Position numbers and translations under genes: made by a program
The notes under the pieces: model-generated
The model's input: only the letters and a program-made list of their open reading frames with translations
Database searches by the model: none
Told to the model about the DNA's origin: nothing
Shown here: piece by piece, positions 48,215 to 57,544 of the stretch
How the letters are laid out: each line of letters starts with the position of its first letter
Numbering within the stretch: position 1 is the first letter of the stretch
Origin: Mucilaginibacter sp. OK098
GTDB taxonomy: Bacteria > Bacteroidota > Bacteroidia > Sphingobacteriales > Sphingobacteriaceae
Direction of reading: 5' to 3'
DNA: 64,000 nt
Assembly: GCF_900142915.1 (NCBI RefSeq)
Contig: NZ_FRCM01000011.1
Coordinates: 62,001 to 126,000 of the forward strand

Positions 48215-48634
48215 ATGCCAATTCCATCAGTTGATTTTAATAAAAGCATCGAACGCAAAAAACTTGTTTACAACGAGGGGGACTCCTCAATATTTGACCG
48301 CCTGTTTACTTGGTTTATCGGGTTAACAGTAATTGTCGTCGTTATAGGCATTCTACTTAATAATGGTTTTGATAATGCCATACCCTTAATTGGTATAACC
48401 GCAGCCATTACTATCTGGATGTTTGCCAACCTGTTATTAATGGATAAATTGGTAAAAATTCCGGGAAATGATATAAATAGTAACCGTAAAAATATCCTGT
48501 CGTCCTTTAATGAACTGTTTGATGATCTTGAAATAAAAGATTCCGGGCAAAATATTATCAGGGATATAAAATACAGCACAAATTCAAAATATAACACGAA
48601 TAGCCGGGTAATTACAATTTTATTTGATGATTAA
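48215..48634 (+). CDS. Hypothetical two-helix membrane protein, 139 aa
   Basis: No family recognised. Two adjacent hydrophobic helices (FTWFIGLTVIVVVIGILL near residue 31 and AIPLIGITAAITIWMFANLL near residue 55) with a polar N-terminus and a soluble C-terminal domain of about 60 residues (SSFNELFDDLEIKDSGQNII). The pattern resembles small inner-membrane proteins with PH-like tails. An overlapping frame on the other strand is rejected because this one has a promoter, a credible ATG and good membrane topology. Confidence 0.6.
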   Translation: MPIPSVDFNKSIERKKLVYNEGDSSIFDRLFTWFIGLTVIVVVIGILLNNGFDNAIPLIGITAAITIWMFANLLLMDKLVKIPGNDINSNRKNILSSFNELFDDLEIKDSGQNIIRDIKYSTNSKYNTNSRVITILFDD

Positions 48635-48775
48635 GATGTATACCTTAATATTACCTCAATAATTAAATACAGCAGTGTTTCTCCTTTTAACGGATGGTTT
48701 AATTATTTAAAGTGCAAACAGGTTGCCCGGGCATTCATCCTAAAGCAGGATCATATGCTATCCAAATAATTGCTG

Positions 48776-49558
48776 CTATTTTCCTTTAAAATCCGGCTTT
48801 CTCTTTGCTAAAAAGGCTGCCACACCTTCTTTAAAATCCTGGGTTCCGAAGCATTTTCCAAACTCTTCAATCTCAGTTTCAAAGCCATTCACACCATCAG
48901 GTGTGCCTGCATTTACTGCTTTTATTGCTGATGCAATGGCCAATGGGGCCCGTAAAAGGATCTTATTTAAAATCTCTTCAGCTTTAGCCAATAGCTCTTC
49001 CTGGCTTACTACATGGTTTACCAAGCCGTATTCATGCGCTTCGGTAGCAGTTATCATATCGGCGGTCATTATCATTTCCAAAGCTTTTCCTTTACCAACA
49101 AGTTGCGTTAAGCGTTGTGTACCTCCATATCCCGGCACTAATCCTAAAGTAACCTCAGGCAAACCCATTTTGGCATTATCAGAAGCTACACGGATGTGGC
49201 AGGCCATGGCCAACTCTAATCCCCCTCCCAAAGCAAAACCATTAACTGCTGCTATAATAGGCTTGTTGCCATTCTCTATCAGGTCGAAAACGGTTGCTTG
49301 TCCATGTTGTGCCAACAAGCGACCGCCTTCGGCATCAAGTTCAACAAATTCGGCGATATCGGCCCCGGCAACAAAAGCTTTTTGCCCTGCACCTGTTATA
49401 ATAATGCCGCCCACTGCCGGGCTATTAAAGGCGTCGGTAATTGCAGCATGCAAATCGGCAAGGGTGGCCTTGTTAAGCGCATTCAGTTTGCTTTCGCGAT
49501 TGATAATAATATAGCGGATGCGTTCTTTATTTTCTATCAGTAAATTTTGGAATACCAT
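48776..49558 (-). CDS. Enoyl-CoA hydratase/isomerase (crotonase family)
   Basis: 260 residues. Crotonase signatures: ITGAGQKAFVAGADIAEF (oxyanion hole), AAVNGFALGGGLELAMACHI (first catalytic Glu region) and PEVTLGLVPGYGGTQRL (second catalytic Glu). Both Glu residues are present, so hydration of trans-2-enoyl-CoA is likely. It follows the lone B12-binding domain gene by 11 bases in one operon, which hints at a role in branched-chain or propionyl/methylmalonyl-CoA metabolism, although no mutase large subunit is near. Confidence 0.92.
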   Translation of the reverse strand: MVFQNLLIENKERIRYIIINRESKLNALNKATLADLHAAITDAFNSPAVGGIIITGAGQKAFVAGADIAEFVELDAEGGRLLAQHGQATVFDLIENGNKPIIAAVNGFALGGGLELAMACHIRVASDNAKMGLPEVTLGLVPGYGGTQRLTQLVGKGKALEMIMTADMITATEAHEYGLVNHVVSQEELLAKAEEILNKILLRAPLAIASAIKAVNAGTPDGVNGFETEIEEFGKCFGTQDFKEGVAAFLAKRKPDFKGK

Positions 49559-49569
49559 AATGGGCAGGC

Positions 49570-49989
49570 TTAGAAATTACGGTGCTGATGCACCCAGTCG
49601 GTTATATATTTAACAATATCATGTGTAGTGGTGCCCGGCGGAAAAAGCTCGCCCACACCTATCTGTTTAAGCGCGTCCATATCATCCTGCGGGATGATGC
49701 CGCCACCGGTTAGCAGCACATCGTCCATCCCTTTTTGTTTAATGAGGTTGATGATCTTTGGGAAAACCGTCATATGAGCGCCTGAAAGAATAGAGATGCC
49801 AATAGCATCAACATCTTCCTGCAAGGCTGTGTTTACCACCATCTCGGGCGTTTGGCGCAGGCCGGTATAAATAACTTCCATACCCGCATCACGCAGGGAA
49901 GTAGCAATTATACGTGCACCACGGTCATGGCCGTCAAGCCCTACCTTGGCAACTAAAACACGAATGGGGCGATTAAAGGGTTTGCTCAT
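49570..49989 (-). CDS. Stand-alone cobalamin-binding domain, methylmalonyl-CoA mutase small-subunit type
   Basis: 139 residues, exactly the C-terminal B12 domain of methylmalonyl-CoA mutase. RVLVAKVGLDGHDRGARII carries the DxHxxG motif whose His binds cobalt; SILSGAHMTVFPKII and LLTGGGIIPQDD (Ser/Gly-rich loops for the nucleotide tail) follow. Such free domains form heterodimers with a separate catalytic subunit, as in archaeal mutases and in isobutyryl-CoA mutase IcmB/IcmA systems. The partner must be elsewhere in the genome. It heads a two-gene operon with the crotonase. Confidence 0.92.
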   Translation of the reverse strand: MSKPFNRPIRVLVAKVGLDGHDRGARIIATSLRDAGMEVIYTGLRQTPEMVVNTALQEDVDAIGISILSGAHMTVFPKIINLIKQKGMDDVLLTGGGIIPQDDMDALKQIGVGELFPPGTTTHDIVKYITDWVHQHRNF

Positions 49990-50145
49990 TTAAGGCGTAT
50001 TGGTTGGCTGTAAAAGTAAGAAGAAAATTGGGAAGAAATTGATAAGACTAAGCAGGGAGGACAATGGATTTATCTTTCGCTTTTTTCTACATTATTATCA
50101 TTGAAAATTGGAGATGAACTCGTTGGCAATAGTATTAAACATAAA

Positions 50146-50165
50146 TGCCCGGAATACTCCGGGCA
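50146..50165 (-). terminator. Hairpin after pgi
   Basis: TGCCCGGA-ATAC-TCCGGGCA, an 8-bp stem with a four-base loop, about 49 bases after the pgi stop. The longer T-run is on the plus strand; on the minus strand only ATTTAT follows, so the direction is uncertain. Confidence 0.6.
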
Positions 50166-50213
50166 CTTTTTATAATCATACTTTTAAAAAACTCCCTTTT
50201 CGGGGGGTGAGGC

Positions 50214-51860
50214 CTAGCGCCATGCTTTATATTGATTGATCAATCCATTAGTTGATGAATCATGCGTATTCACTTCGTTGTTATCTTTTAGCTCGGGCAA
50301 GATCTTCCCGGCCAGTTGCTTGCCAAGCTCCACCCCCCATTGGTCAAAGCTATAAATGTTCCAGATAATTCCCTGTACAAATATCTTGTGCTCATACATG
50401 GCTATTAGCGAACCCAGGCTGTGTGGCGTTATTTTCTTTAACAAGATAGAGTTTGTTGGCCTGTTGCCTTCAAACTCTTTAAACGGCGCTATCTTTTCTA
50501 TTTCTTCTTCGGTTTTACCAGCTTTTTTCAGTTCATCAACAACTACCTCGCGGGTTTTACCATTCATCAAAGCTTCTGTTTGTGCAAAGAAGTTTGAGAG
50601 CAGCATATTGTGATGCTCGCCCAGGGGATTATGTGATTGCGCCGGTGCTATAAAATCGCAGGGGATCAGTTTTGTTCCCTGGTGAATTAATTGATAAAAT
50701 GCATGCTGGCCATTGGTTCCGGGCTCACCCCAAATTATAGGGCCTGTTTGGTAATCAACAGGCTTTCCGTTACGGTCAACATGTTTGCCATTGCTTTCCA
50801 TATCGCCCTGCTGAAAATAAGCGGCAAAGCGGTGCATATATTGGTCGTAAGGTAAAATAGCATTTGTTTCTGCCTCGAAAAAGTTATTATACCAAATGCC
50901 AACTAAAGCTAATGTTACCGGCAAATTTTGTTCAAGCTCGGTTGATTTAAAATGATTATCCATAGCATGAGCGCCATCTAAAAGCTGGGTAAAGTTGTCA
51001 TATCCTATGCTTAATGCTATTGATAAACCAATTGCGCTCCATAAAGAATAACGACCGCCAACCCAGTCCCAAAACTCAAACATGTTTTTAGTATCGATGC
51101 CAAATTTAGCAACACCTTCCGTATTGGTTGAAAGCGCTGCAAAATGTTTAGCCACATCAGCATCCTTACCACCGCCTGCAATAAACCAGTCGCGGGCGCT
51201 ATGGGCATTGCCCATGGTTTCCTGCGTGGTGAAAGTTTTTGATGCTATCAGGAACAGCGTAGTTTCAGGGCTGAGGCCTTTTAAAGTCTCCACTATGTGC
51301 GTACCATCCACATTTGAAACAAAGTGCATGTTAAGATGGTTTTTGTAAGCCTTTAAAGCTTCAGTAACCATTACCGGCCCCAGGTCTGATCCGCCTATCC
51401 CAATGTTCACCACATCAGTTATTGTTTTGCCTGTATAGCCTTTCCATGTACCTGAAATGATGGCTTCGCTAAAAGTTTTCATATGTTCAAGCACGTGGTT
51501 TACATCAGGCATTACATCTTTTCCCTCAACATAAATAGGTGTATTGCTGCGATTGCGCAGGGCAATATGCAGCACCGGCCTGCCCTCAGTAACGTTGATT
51601 ATTTCGCCGCTAAACATGGCTTCAATTGCCTTATTTACTGAACACTCCCTGGCTAGTTGCATCAACAAAGCTACAGTTTGCTCATCAATGCGGTTTTTTG
51701 AATAGTCAAGTAAAATGTCTTCAAATTGCAGTGAAAACTTAGTAAAGCGTTGATTGTCAATTTCAAACAGCTCTTTTAAGCTTTTTGATACAATATCAAT
51801 GTAATGGTCAGCCAGGTATTTGTATGACTGGGTGGTGGTAAAATCGGTGTTTGGCAGCAT
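50214..51860 (-). CDS. pgi: Glucose-6-phosphate isomerase
   Basis: 548 residues from the ATG at 51860; an in-frame TTG seven codons earlier is rejected. Signatures: VVNIGIGGSDLGPVMV, FLIASKTFTTQETM, VGGRYSLWSAIGLSIAL (PGI signature 1), GEPGTNGQHAFYQLIHQG and GIIWNIYSFDQWGVELGK (signature 2, with catalytic Lys). The length fits the E. coli type. It interconverts glucose-6-phosphate and fructose-6-phosphate. Monocistronic. Confidence 0.97.
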   Translation of the reverse strand: MLPNTDFTTTQSYKYLADHYIDIVSKSLKELFEIDNQRFTKFSLQFEDILLDYSKNRIDEQTVALLMQLARECSVNKAIEAMFSGEIINVTEGRPVLHIALRNRSNTPIYVEGKDVMPDVNHVLEHMKTFSEAIISGTWKGYTGKTITDVVNIGIGGSDLGPVMVTEALKAYKNHLNMHFVSNVDGTHIVETLKGLSPETTLFLIASKTFTTQETMGNAHSARDWFIAGGGKDADVAKHFAALSTNTEGVAKFGIDTKNMFEFWDWVGGRYSLWSAIGLSIALSIGYDNFTQLLDGAHAMDNHFKSTELEQNLPVTLALVGIWYNNFFEAETNAILPYDQYMHRFAAYFQQGDMESNGKHVDRNGKPVDYQTGPIIWGEPGTNGQHAFYQLIHQGTKLIPCDFIAPAQSHNPLGEHHNMLLSNFFAQTEALMNGKTREVVVDELKKAGKTEEEIEKIAPFKEFEGNRPTNSILLKKITPHSLGSLIAMYEHKIFVQGIIWNIYSFDQWGVELGKQLAGKILPELKDNNEVNTHDSSTNGLINQYKAWR

Positions 51861-52049
51861 AATTGAAATGGTTTTAAGCAAAAGTAATAAGTTAAATACT
51901 TAGAGCGGTATTAAAACCTAAAAGTATGACATCGAAGTGTTATTTTAATCTAAAAATTGTGACTTAATAGTGTTACTTAAACACACCATGCATAGTGTTT
52001 GTTTTACAATAAGCCAATTGTCATATTTTTAACAAAATTTGTATATTAT

Positions 52050-52082
52050 TTTGAAACTCAAAATAATTATTTGATATATTTG
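52050..52082 (+). promoter_or_regulatory. Promoter of the 145-aa protein gene
   Basis: TTTG (52050-52053), 21 bases, then TATATTTG (52075-52082), an exact -7 match. The start codon at 52147 follows after a 60-base leader. Confidence 0.55.
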
Positions 52083-52146
52083 CGTTGGTAATAAATAAAT
52101 CGAGTTTTTTTATCAAATTATTAATCTGCTTTAACTACACTATACG

Positions 52147-52584
52147 ATGTTTGAAAAACTGTTTATGCTTGTCAAAAATAACGCCGGGACGGCTGTTATC
52201 GACAATCCTGCGATCCCTGTAAAATATCATGAAGCGGTGATCAACGAGGCTTCAAGTTCTATTATCGAGGTTTTAAAAAACCAGCTGGAAACGGGTAAGA
52301 TAAAGGAGCTGATCAAATTTTTTCAATTTTCGGGGATTTATAATAACTCGCTGGTATCAAGCATAATAAATAAATTTGCCAACAAGCTGAATAATTTTTA
52401 CGGCATTGCGCCGGATTCGGCTTTATTTGCAGCTAACTCGCTGATAACACCTGTTATGGCCGAGCTGGTTAAGGAGTCAAAAGATGCAAAGAATATAGAT
52501 TTTGGCTTAAGTAACCTGATTTCGAAGCTAAGCGGTAACCGCACAGATATGAGCGCGCTGGTTAACCAAATGATGGTAGCGTAA
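52147..52584 (+). CDS. Conserved hypothetical protein, 145 aa
   Basis: No certain family; the all-helical, Ala/Asn/Leu-rich composition (AANSLITPVMAELVKESKD, GLSNLISKLSGNRTDMSALVN) is like DUF937/YidB-type proteins. No signal peptide or membrane helix. It has a good bacteroidete promoter and stands alone between pgi and lutB, facing lutB tail to tail. Function unknown. Confidence 0.7.
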   Translation: MFEKLFMLVKNNAGTAVIDNPAIPVKYHEAVINEASSSIIEVLKNQLETGKIKELIKFFQFSGIYNNSLVSSIINKFANKLNNFYGIAPDSALFAANSLITPVMAELVKESKDAKNIDFGLSNLISKLSGNRTDMSALVNQMMVA

Positions 52585-52760
52585 GGTTTTAATAAGTTAT
52601 AAAAGGTTTAAGGGTTGTAGAGGTTGAAAGCTTTACAGCCCTTTTCTTTGATCCAAAACGTGATTGCATGGGGGAGTACTGAAGAAGTAACTCCGTGATA
52701 ATGCATAGTGGTCACGGATGTTGACAAGATAGCCGGGGTTTTCCAGAACCGGTAATTTGA

Positions 52761-54146
52761 CTAATCTTTAATTCCGTTTTGTTCCTTAAACATTGTGCTG
52801 AAGGATTTTTCTGCAACTTTTGGCATTTCTTTATAATGGCCCCAGGTTTTTTTGAAGAAAGTGCGGAGCATAATGTTTTTTGTTTTACCGCTCAAAAAAT
52901 CTGTGAGCTTACGGCTAAGCATTCCTTTTTTCCAAAGCGACCAGCCCCATTGTTCTTTTGTAGTAACAAGGTGCTCCTGCACGGCATCACGGCGGTTAAG
53001 CAGCAGCATTTTATGGATTTCAATTTTCACAGGGCACACTTCAGTACACTTTCCGCAAAGGCTTGAGGCATAGCTTAAATGCTTAAACTCTTCCATGCCG
53101 GCCATATGCGGGGTTATAATGGAGCCGATAGGCCCGCTGTAGGTGGTTTCATAAGTATGGCCGCCTATGTTCTTATACACAGGGCAGGCATTAAGGCAGG
53201 CGCCGCAACGAATGCAGTATAAAGCCTGGCGCTGCTCCTTTTGGGCAAGCAGGTTGGTGCGCCCGTTATCAAGCAGCACCACATACATTTCATCAGGCCC
53301 GTCAGTTTCCTCAGCCTGGCGTGGACCGCTTAAAATGGTGTTATAAACCGTTAAGTTTTGCCCCGTGCCATGTGTTGCAAGCATCGGCCAAAACAGGTCG
53401 AGGTCAGCCATGGTGGGGATGATCTTCTCTATTCCCACAACTGCAATATGTATTTTAGGGAACGATGTGCTTAAACGCGCATTTCCTTCGTTTTCAGTTA
53501 TGGCTATGCTGCCGGTATCGGCAATTAAAAAATTAGCGCCGGTTATGCCAACATCGGCCTGCACATATTTATCGCGCAGCAGCTCGCGGGCTTTTTGGGT
53601 AAGCTGTTCGGGCGTAAAATCAAGCGGGGTGCCAAATTTTTCATGAAACAGCTTTGCAATGTCTTCTTTTGATAGGTGCATGGCGGGCGTAACAATATGA
53701 TAAGGCCTTTGCCCTAACAATTGCACAATATATTCGCCAAGATCGGTTTCTAATGATTCGATGTGATGGTGTTCCAGAAATTCATTCATGTGAATTTCTT
53801 CGGTAACCATTGATTTTGATTTTACAACGGTTTTTGCACCAGCTTTTTTTATAATATTAAGGATCTCGCGGTTAGCTTCTTCGGCATCATTTGCCCAGAT
53901 CACTTTACCACCGCGTTTTTGGAAATTGGCTTCAAACTCCGGCAGGATCTTGTCCAGGTTCTCCATCACCTTCCATTTGATCACATGTGCCTTGCGCTTG
54001 GTGTTTTCGAGGTTTATGATCCTTGATAATCCTTTATCTACAGCAGTATCATACTTACCAATATTGTAATTGATAATACGGCGATGATCCATGTCAAAAG
54101 CCTTATCTTCCGAGGTAACCAAGAATTCTTCAGCAGTGCTTCCCAT
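52761..54146 (-). CDS. lutB: L-lactate oxidation iron-sulfur protein LutB
   Basis: 461 residues. The N-terminal LutB/LUD domain (about 60-290) has AKTVVKSKSMVTEEIHMNEF and GITGANFLIADTGSIAITEN. Then two 4Fe-4S motifs: CIRCGACLNACPVYKNIGG (about residue 310) and LCGKCTEVCPVKIEIHK (about 360). A C-terminal DUF3390-like tail follows. LutABC oxidises L-lactate to pyruvate; here lutA and lutC are not adjacent, so the complex must be encoded in parts. The start is the first ATG; a terminator-type hairpin of the upstream gene lies 26 bases before it. Confidence 0.93.
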   Translation of the reverse strand: MGSTAEEFLVTSEDKAFDMDHRRIINYNIGKYDTAVDKGLSRIINLENTKRKAHVIKWKVMENLDKILPEFEANFQKRGGKVIWANDAEEANREILNIIKKAGAKTVVKSKSMVTEEIHMNEFLEHHHIESLETDLGEYIVQLLGQRPYHIVTPAMHLSKEDIAKLFHEKFGTPLDFTPEQLTQKARELLRDKYVQADVGITGANFLIADTGSIAITENEGNARLSTSFPKIHIAVVGIEKIIPTMADLDLFWPMLATHGTGQNLTVYNTILSGPRQAEETDGPDEMYVVLLDNGRTNLLAQKEQRQALYCIRCGACLNACPVYKNIGGHTYETTYSGPIGSIITPHMAGMEEFKHLSYASSLCGKCTEVCPVKIEIHKMLLLNRRDAVQEHLVTTKEQWGWSLWKKGMLSRKLTDFLSGKTKNIMLRTFFKKTWGHYKEMPKVAEKSFSTMFKEQNGIKD

Positions 54147-54171
54147 ATTTACGAAGGTAGGGTTTTACAAA

Positions 54172-54206
54172 TAAAAAAAGGATAGGCAAATATACCTATC
54201 CTTTTG
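54172..54206 (-). terminator. Intrinsic terminator of the M28 aminopeptidase gene
   Basis: On the minus strand AAAAGGATAGG and CCTATCCTTTTTTT flank an eight-base loop, giving an 11-bp stem with a seven-T tail. It lies 28 bases after the stop at 54234 and separates the gene from lutB. Confidence 0.88.
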
Positions 54207-54233
54207 TGTAGTGCTTAAATGGATGAGCAAAAA

Positions 54234-55820
54234 CTATTTTTTTCCATCAACCACCGGGCGGGTATCCGCATTTAGCAGATCCCATGCGGTATAAAATACC
54301 AGCTGGGCTCGTTTAGCTAATAGCGGGAAGTTGATCTTGCTTACTTCATCGCCAGGTTGGTGGTAATCAGCATGTACTCCATTAAAATAAAAGATAATAG
54401 GAACACCATGCTTGGCAAAATTGTAATGATCTGAGCGCTCATAAAAATGATTAGGATCGTTCAGATCGTCGTATTTATAGTCCAATTTTAGCTTTGTATA
54501 AGTGTCGTTTGCTTTCTCTCCAGCCTTGTGCAAATCGGTGCTTAACATTGATGAACCAATTACGTACACATAATTCGCAGAATCTGGCTTGCCTATATAA
54601 TCAAAGCCAACACGGCCAACCATATCAATATTTAAATCGGTAATGGTGTTTGCCAGGGGGATAACCGGATGATCAGTATAATATTCAGATCCAAGCAATC
54701 CTTTTTCTTCACCTACGTTCCCTAAAAACAGAATGCTACGGCGTGGACCGTGACCGTCTTTTTTCGCTTTTGCAAAAGCTCTTGCAATTTCCATGATGCT
54801 TGTTGTGCCTGATCCATCATCATCAGCGCCATTATTCACCATATCCTTTGATCCGGCAGGCATTAAACCAATATGGTCATAGTGCGCAGATATTACCAGC
54901 ACTTCATCCCTAAGCTTAGGATCGCTACCAGGTAAGTAACCAAGCGCATCAACAGCTTTTACATCTTTACTTTCATTAGCGTATGAGGTTGAGATGTCAG
55001 CTTTTATGGTTTGTGTTTGCGGCGTGCCGGCTGCATCAATGGCCGCTTTTAATTCAGTATAGGTTTTGCCTGAATTTTTAAGTATCTGATTTGCTACTTC
55101 TGGGGTTATATTATAGGCAATGGCAGGGGTTTCAACAGGGCCATCCTTTTTAATGGATAATTGCCCGGCACCTATCTGGCTGCCAAATCTTTTTAAAATA
55201 TCAGCAACGTTTGGACCTACTGCCAATATTAGCGCTGGATTTTTACTTCTTAAAAATTTAAGGCGTTTTGAGCGAATAGTGCTCCACTCTGATTTTTTAT
55301 TAGTGCCGGTGATCTTTGACACGCCATTGTTCATTGGCTCGCCATCATTAATATATAGTACTATTTTGCCGGCTATATCAACCCCTTTTAAATCATCGTA
55401 ATTATCAGATTCAATACCGTAGCCAATAAAAACAATTTCACTTGCATTTAAAGTTTTTGCAGGTGCTGATCCGCTTGCATAAAAATCCGTTCCGCTTGTG
55501 AATGATTTCCCGTTTACGGTAAAAGTGCTCACTTTAAAAGCATTTTCAACCAATGGAACATCCAGGAAGTAGGAGTTGCCGTTCACAATAGGCTGCAAGC
55601 CTATTGATTTAAATTCATCGGCAATGTAATGGGCCGCTTTGTCGGCTCCGGGTTTGCCGGTTTCGCGGCCTTCAAATGCATCCGAGGCAATAATACTCAA
55701 ATGTTTTTTGGCCAGTTCGGCGCTGATAATTGGCGCGTACTTCATGGCGGTTGGGTTTTGCTGTGCGCAAGCCCCCGTTACCAGGCCAATTGAGGCAATT
55801 GTTAGTAATAATTTATTCAT
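54234..55820 (-). CDS. M28-family aminopeptidase with PA domain
   Basis: 528 residues. Signal peptide with a Cys (LTIASIGLVTGACAQQ), possibly a lipoprotein. A PA-like insert (about 120-290: DLKGVDIAGKIVLYIND) is followed by the M28 zinc core: ISAHYDHIGL (first His), NNGADDDGSGTTSIME (Asp), FLGNVGEEKGLLGSEYY (catalytic Glu pair), NIDMVGRVG (Asp) and GVHADYHQPGDEVSKI (last His). All ligands are kept, so it is probably active, releasing N-terminal residues from peptides in the periplasm. It is not related in detail to the larger M28 protein at 36405. Confidence 0.92.
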   Translation of the reverse strand: MNKLLLTIASIGLVTGACAQQNPTAMKYAPIISAELAKKHLSIIASDAFEGRETGKPGADKAAHYIADEFKSIGLQPIVNGNSYFLDVPLVENAFKVSTFTVNGKSFTSGTDFYASGSAPAKTLNASEIVFIGYGIESDNYDDLKGVDIAGKIVLYINDGEPMNNGVSKITGTNKKSEWSTIRSKRLKFLRSKNPALILAVGPNVADILKRFGSQIGAGQLSIKKDGPVETPAIAYNITPEVANQILKNSGKTYTELKAAIDAAGTPQTQTIKADISTSYANESKDVKAVDALGYLPGSDPKLRDEVLVISAHYDHIGLMPAGSKDMVNNGADDDGSGTTSIMEIARAFAKAKKDGHGPRRSILFLGNVGEEKGLLGSEYYTDHPVIPLANTITDLNIDMVGRVGFDYIGKPDSANYVYVIGSSMLSTDLHKAGEKANDTYTKLKLDYKYDDLNDPNHFYERSDHYNFAKHGVPIIFYFNGVHADYHQPGDEVSKINFPLLAKRAQLVFYTAWDLLNADTRPVVDGKK

Positions 55821-55915
55821 AATAATGGGTCAGTTTGTTTTTTAGTTCATGGTTGAGGGTTCATAGCCAAAAGAAAAAAACCTTTCGCCTTTTACCTTTC
55901 AGCTTTCACCTCAAA

Positions 55916-56350
55916 TCAACAAGATATTTTACCCACCCTTGTTGCGTGGCGGCCACCTTCAAATTCAGTGCTCAAAAATATCGCTACAATTTTTTTTGCT
56001 TCATCAATAGAAATATGGCGGGCGGGGATACATATGATATTTGCATTGTTATGACTACGGGCTCTTTCGGCCAATTCCTCATTCCAGCAAATTGATGCGC
56101 GGATGCCCTGGTGCTTGTTGGCGGTGATGGCCACACCATTCCCGCTGCCGCATACCAGTATGCCGAAATCAAAATCACCACTTTCAACAGCAAGTGCTAC
56201 AGGGTGAGCAAAGTCAGGGTAGTCTGCCGAAGCATCAGAGTAGGTTCCGAAATCTTTAACTTCTTTTACATCCAGCGCTTCAATAAGCTCTTTTTTATAG
56301 TCAAATCCAGCGTGATCAGCGCCAATGGCAATCTTTAACCCTTTATTCAT
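55916..56350 (-). CDS. rpiB: Ribose-5-phosphate isomerase B
   Basis: 144 residues. IAIGADHAGFDYKKEL (substrate-binding Asp-His), LVCGSGNGVAITANK with the catalytic Cys, and ARSHNNANIICIPARHIS. It interconverts ribulose-5-phosphate and ribose-5-phosphate. The stop is followed at once by a purine-rich word repeat (GGTGAAAGCTGAAAGG, then TAAAAGGCGAAAGG). It has no close partner gene; the tat and lipid genes further along are separated from it by the large ATGTGCGG repeat. Confidence 0.95.
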   Translation of the reverse strand: MNKGLKIAIGADHAGFDYKKELIEALDVKEVKDFGTYSDASADYPDFAHPVALAVESGDFDFGILVCGSGNGVAITANKHQGIRASICWNEELAERARSHNNANIICIPARHISIDEAKKIVAIFLSTEFEGGRHATRVGKISC

Positions 56351-56410
56351 AACATCAAATTTAATGATTATTGTAAGGGGCTAAGGTAAAATTTTTGTTG
56401 GAATAAAAAT

Positions 56411-56582
56411 AGATGTGCGAATGTGCGGATATGCAAATGTGCGGATGAGAAAATGAATGTGCAGATGTACGAATATGCAAATGTGCAGATGCGAAAAATG
56501 ATGTGGAACGAGTAAAAACTCAAATGTGCGGATGTGCGAATCAAAAGATCATTCGCACATCCGCACATCAGAAATCTGCACA
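56411..56582. repeat. ATGTGCGG word tract with complementary arm after tatC
   Basis: Next to the tatC stop, on the minus strand: TGTGCAGATTTCTGATGTGC, GGATGTGCGAATGATC. The complementary arm (plus strand ATGTGCGG, ATGTGCAG, ATGTGCGA copies, about 11 of them) fills 56411-56541. The tract gives an open reading frame on the minus strand (71 codons) that is only repeat. Confidence 0.88.
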
Positions 56583-57473
56583 TTAAATATTCATCAATTC
56601 TTTCCTCTGGCGTCTTTTTTCAACGCTTGCGGCAACAAATATACTTAGCTCGTACAAAAAGAGCAAAGGAATGGCCACAACTGTCATGGTAAGTGCATCA
56701 GGGGTTGGGGTTACTACTGCCGCAATTATTAATATAATAACTATAGCATAACGCCTGCTGCTCCGCATAAGCTTTGGCGTTAAAAAGCCAAGGCTCGAAA
56801 TTATGTACACCAAAATGGGCAATTGGAAAACCACGCCGGTAGCCAATGTTAACGTAGCTACAGAAGATAAATAAGAGTCTACGTCGAAATAGTTTTTAAT
56901 GTCAGGACTAACAATAAAGCCTGCTAAAAACCGGATAGATAACGGTGTGATTATAAAATAACCGAACATTACCCCTAAAAGGAACAGTAAAGACGCGTAG
57001 AATACAAAGCCACTGGCGGCCTTCCGCTCTTTTTCGTGAAGAGCTGGTTTAATGAAACGCCACAACTCCCAAAACAGGTAGGGTATGCCTAAAACAAGGC
57101 CTATCATGAGGGACGAATTAATCTTCAATGTAAATTGCCCCGCCATTTCTGTGTTAATAAGCGTTACATGGATACTATCAACACAAAAATCTTTTGCCTG
57201 GAACAACGATGGCAGCAAACTTTGGAATAAAGTGCCCATGTCGCACATCATCCTATAGGCCCAAAATGTGGTGTGCGTAGGCGCCATTATTACATATTTG
57301 AAAATTTCATCGTAATAAGCGTAAGCGGCTATAGCAAATATCACTACAGCAAGCGAAGCGCGGATAAGGTGCCATCTTAAAGCTTCTAAATGCTCAAAGA
57401 ATGACATTTCGCCCTCTAACGTGTTCCCTTTATCTTTTATAGCTTTGATTAGCTTACTACCTATGTTTGCCAT
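56583..57473 (-). CDS. tatC: Sec-independent protein translocase TatC
   Basis: 296 residues with six membrane helices. Start of the fold: EMSFFEHLEALRWHLIRASL (the conserved FxxHLxELRxRL motif), then a periplasmic loop longer than in E. coli (residues about 60-115: APTHTTFWAYRMMCDMGT...), PYLFWELWRFIKPALHEKER and FLTPKLMRSSRRYAIVIILI. It is the receptor and core of the twin-arginine translocase; TatA is not in the window. A likely substrate, the TRRSFLKT protein at 1104, is in the window. It comes 71 bases after accC on the same strand, probably in the same transcript. Confidence 0.95.
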   Translation of the reverse strand: MANIGSKLIKAIKDKGNTLEGEMSFFEHLEALRWHLIRASLAVVIFAIAAYAYYDEIFKYVIMAPTHTTFWAYRMMCDMGTLFQSLLPSLFQAKDFCVDSIHVTLINTEMAGQFTLKINSSLMIGLVLGIPYLFWELWRFIKPALHEKERKAASGFVFYASLLFLLGVMFGYFIITPLSIRFLAGFIVSPDIKNYFDVDSYLSSVATLTLATGVVFQLPILVYIISSLGFLTPKLMRSSRRYAIVIILIIAAVVTPTPDALTMTVVAIPLLFLYELSIFVAASVEKRRQRKELMNI

Positions 57474-57544
57474 TGTTGAAAATAAAAACCCGGCTTAAAA
57501 TGCCTGGAGCAATATATGTTTAATTTTTAACCCCCCGGTTTCGC

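Noticed and set aside
48268..48597. 109-codon frame antisense to the 139-aa membrane protein
   Set aside because: No promoter or credible topology; it mirrors the hydrophobic codons of the plus-strand gene.
56368..56583. 71-codon open frame on the minus strand (starts MCRFLMCGCANDLL)
   Set aside because: It consists entirely of ATGTGCGG-type repeat copies and overlaps no conserved protein; frames stay open because the repeat lacks stop codons.
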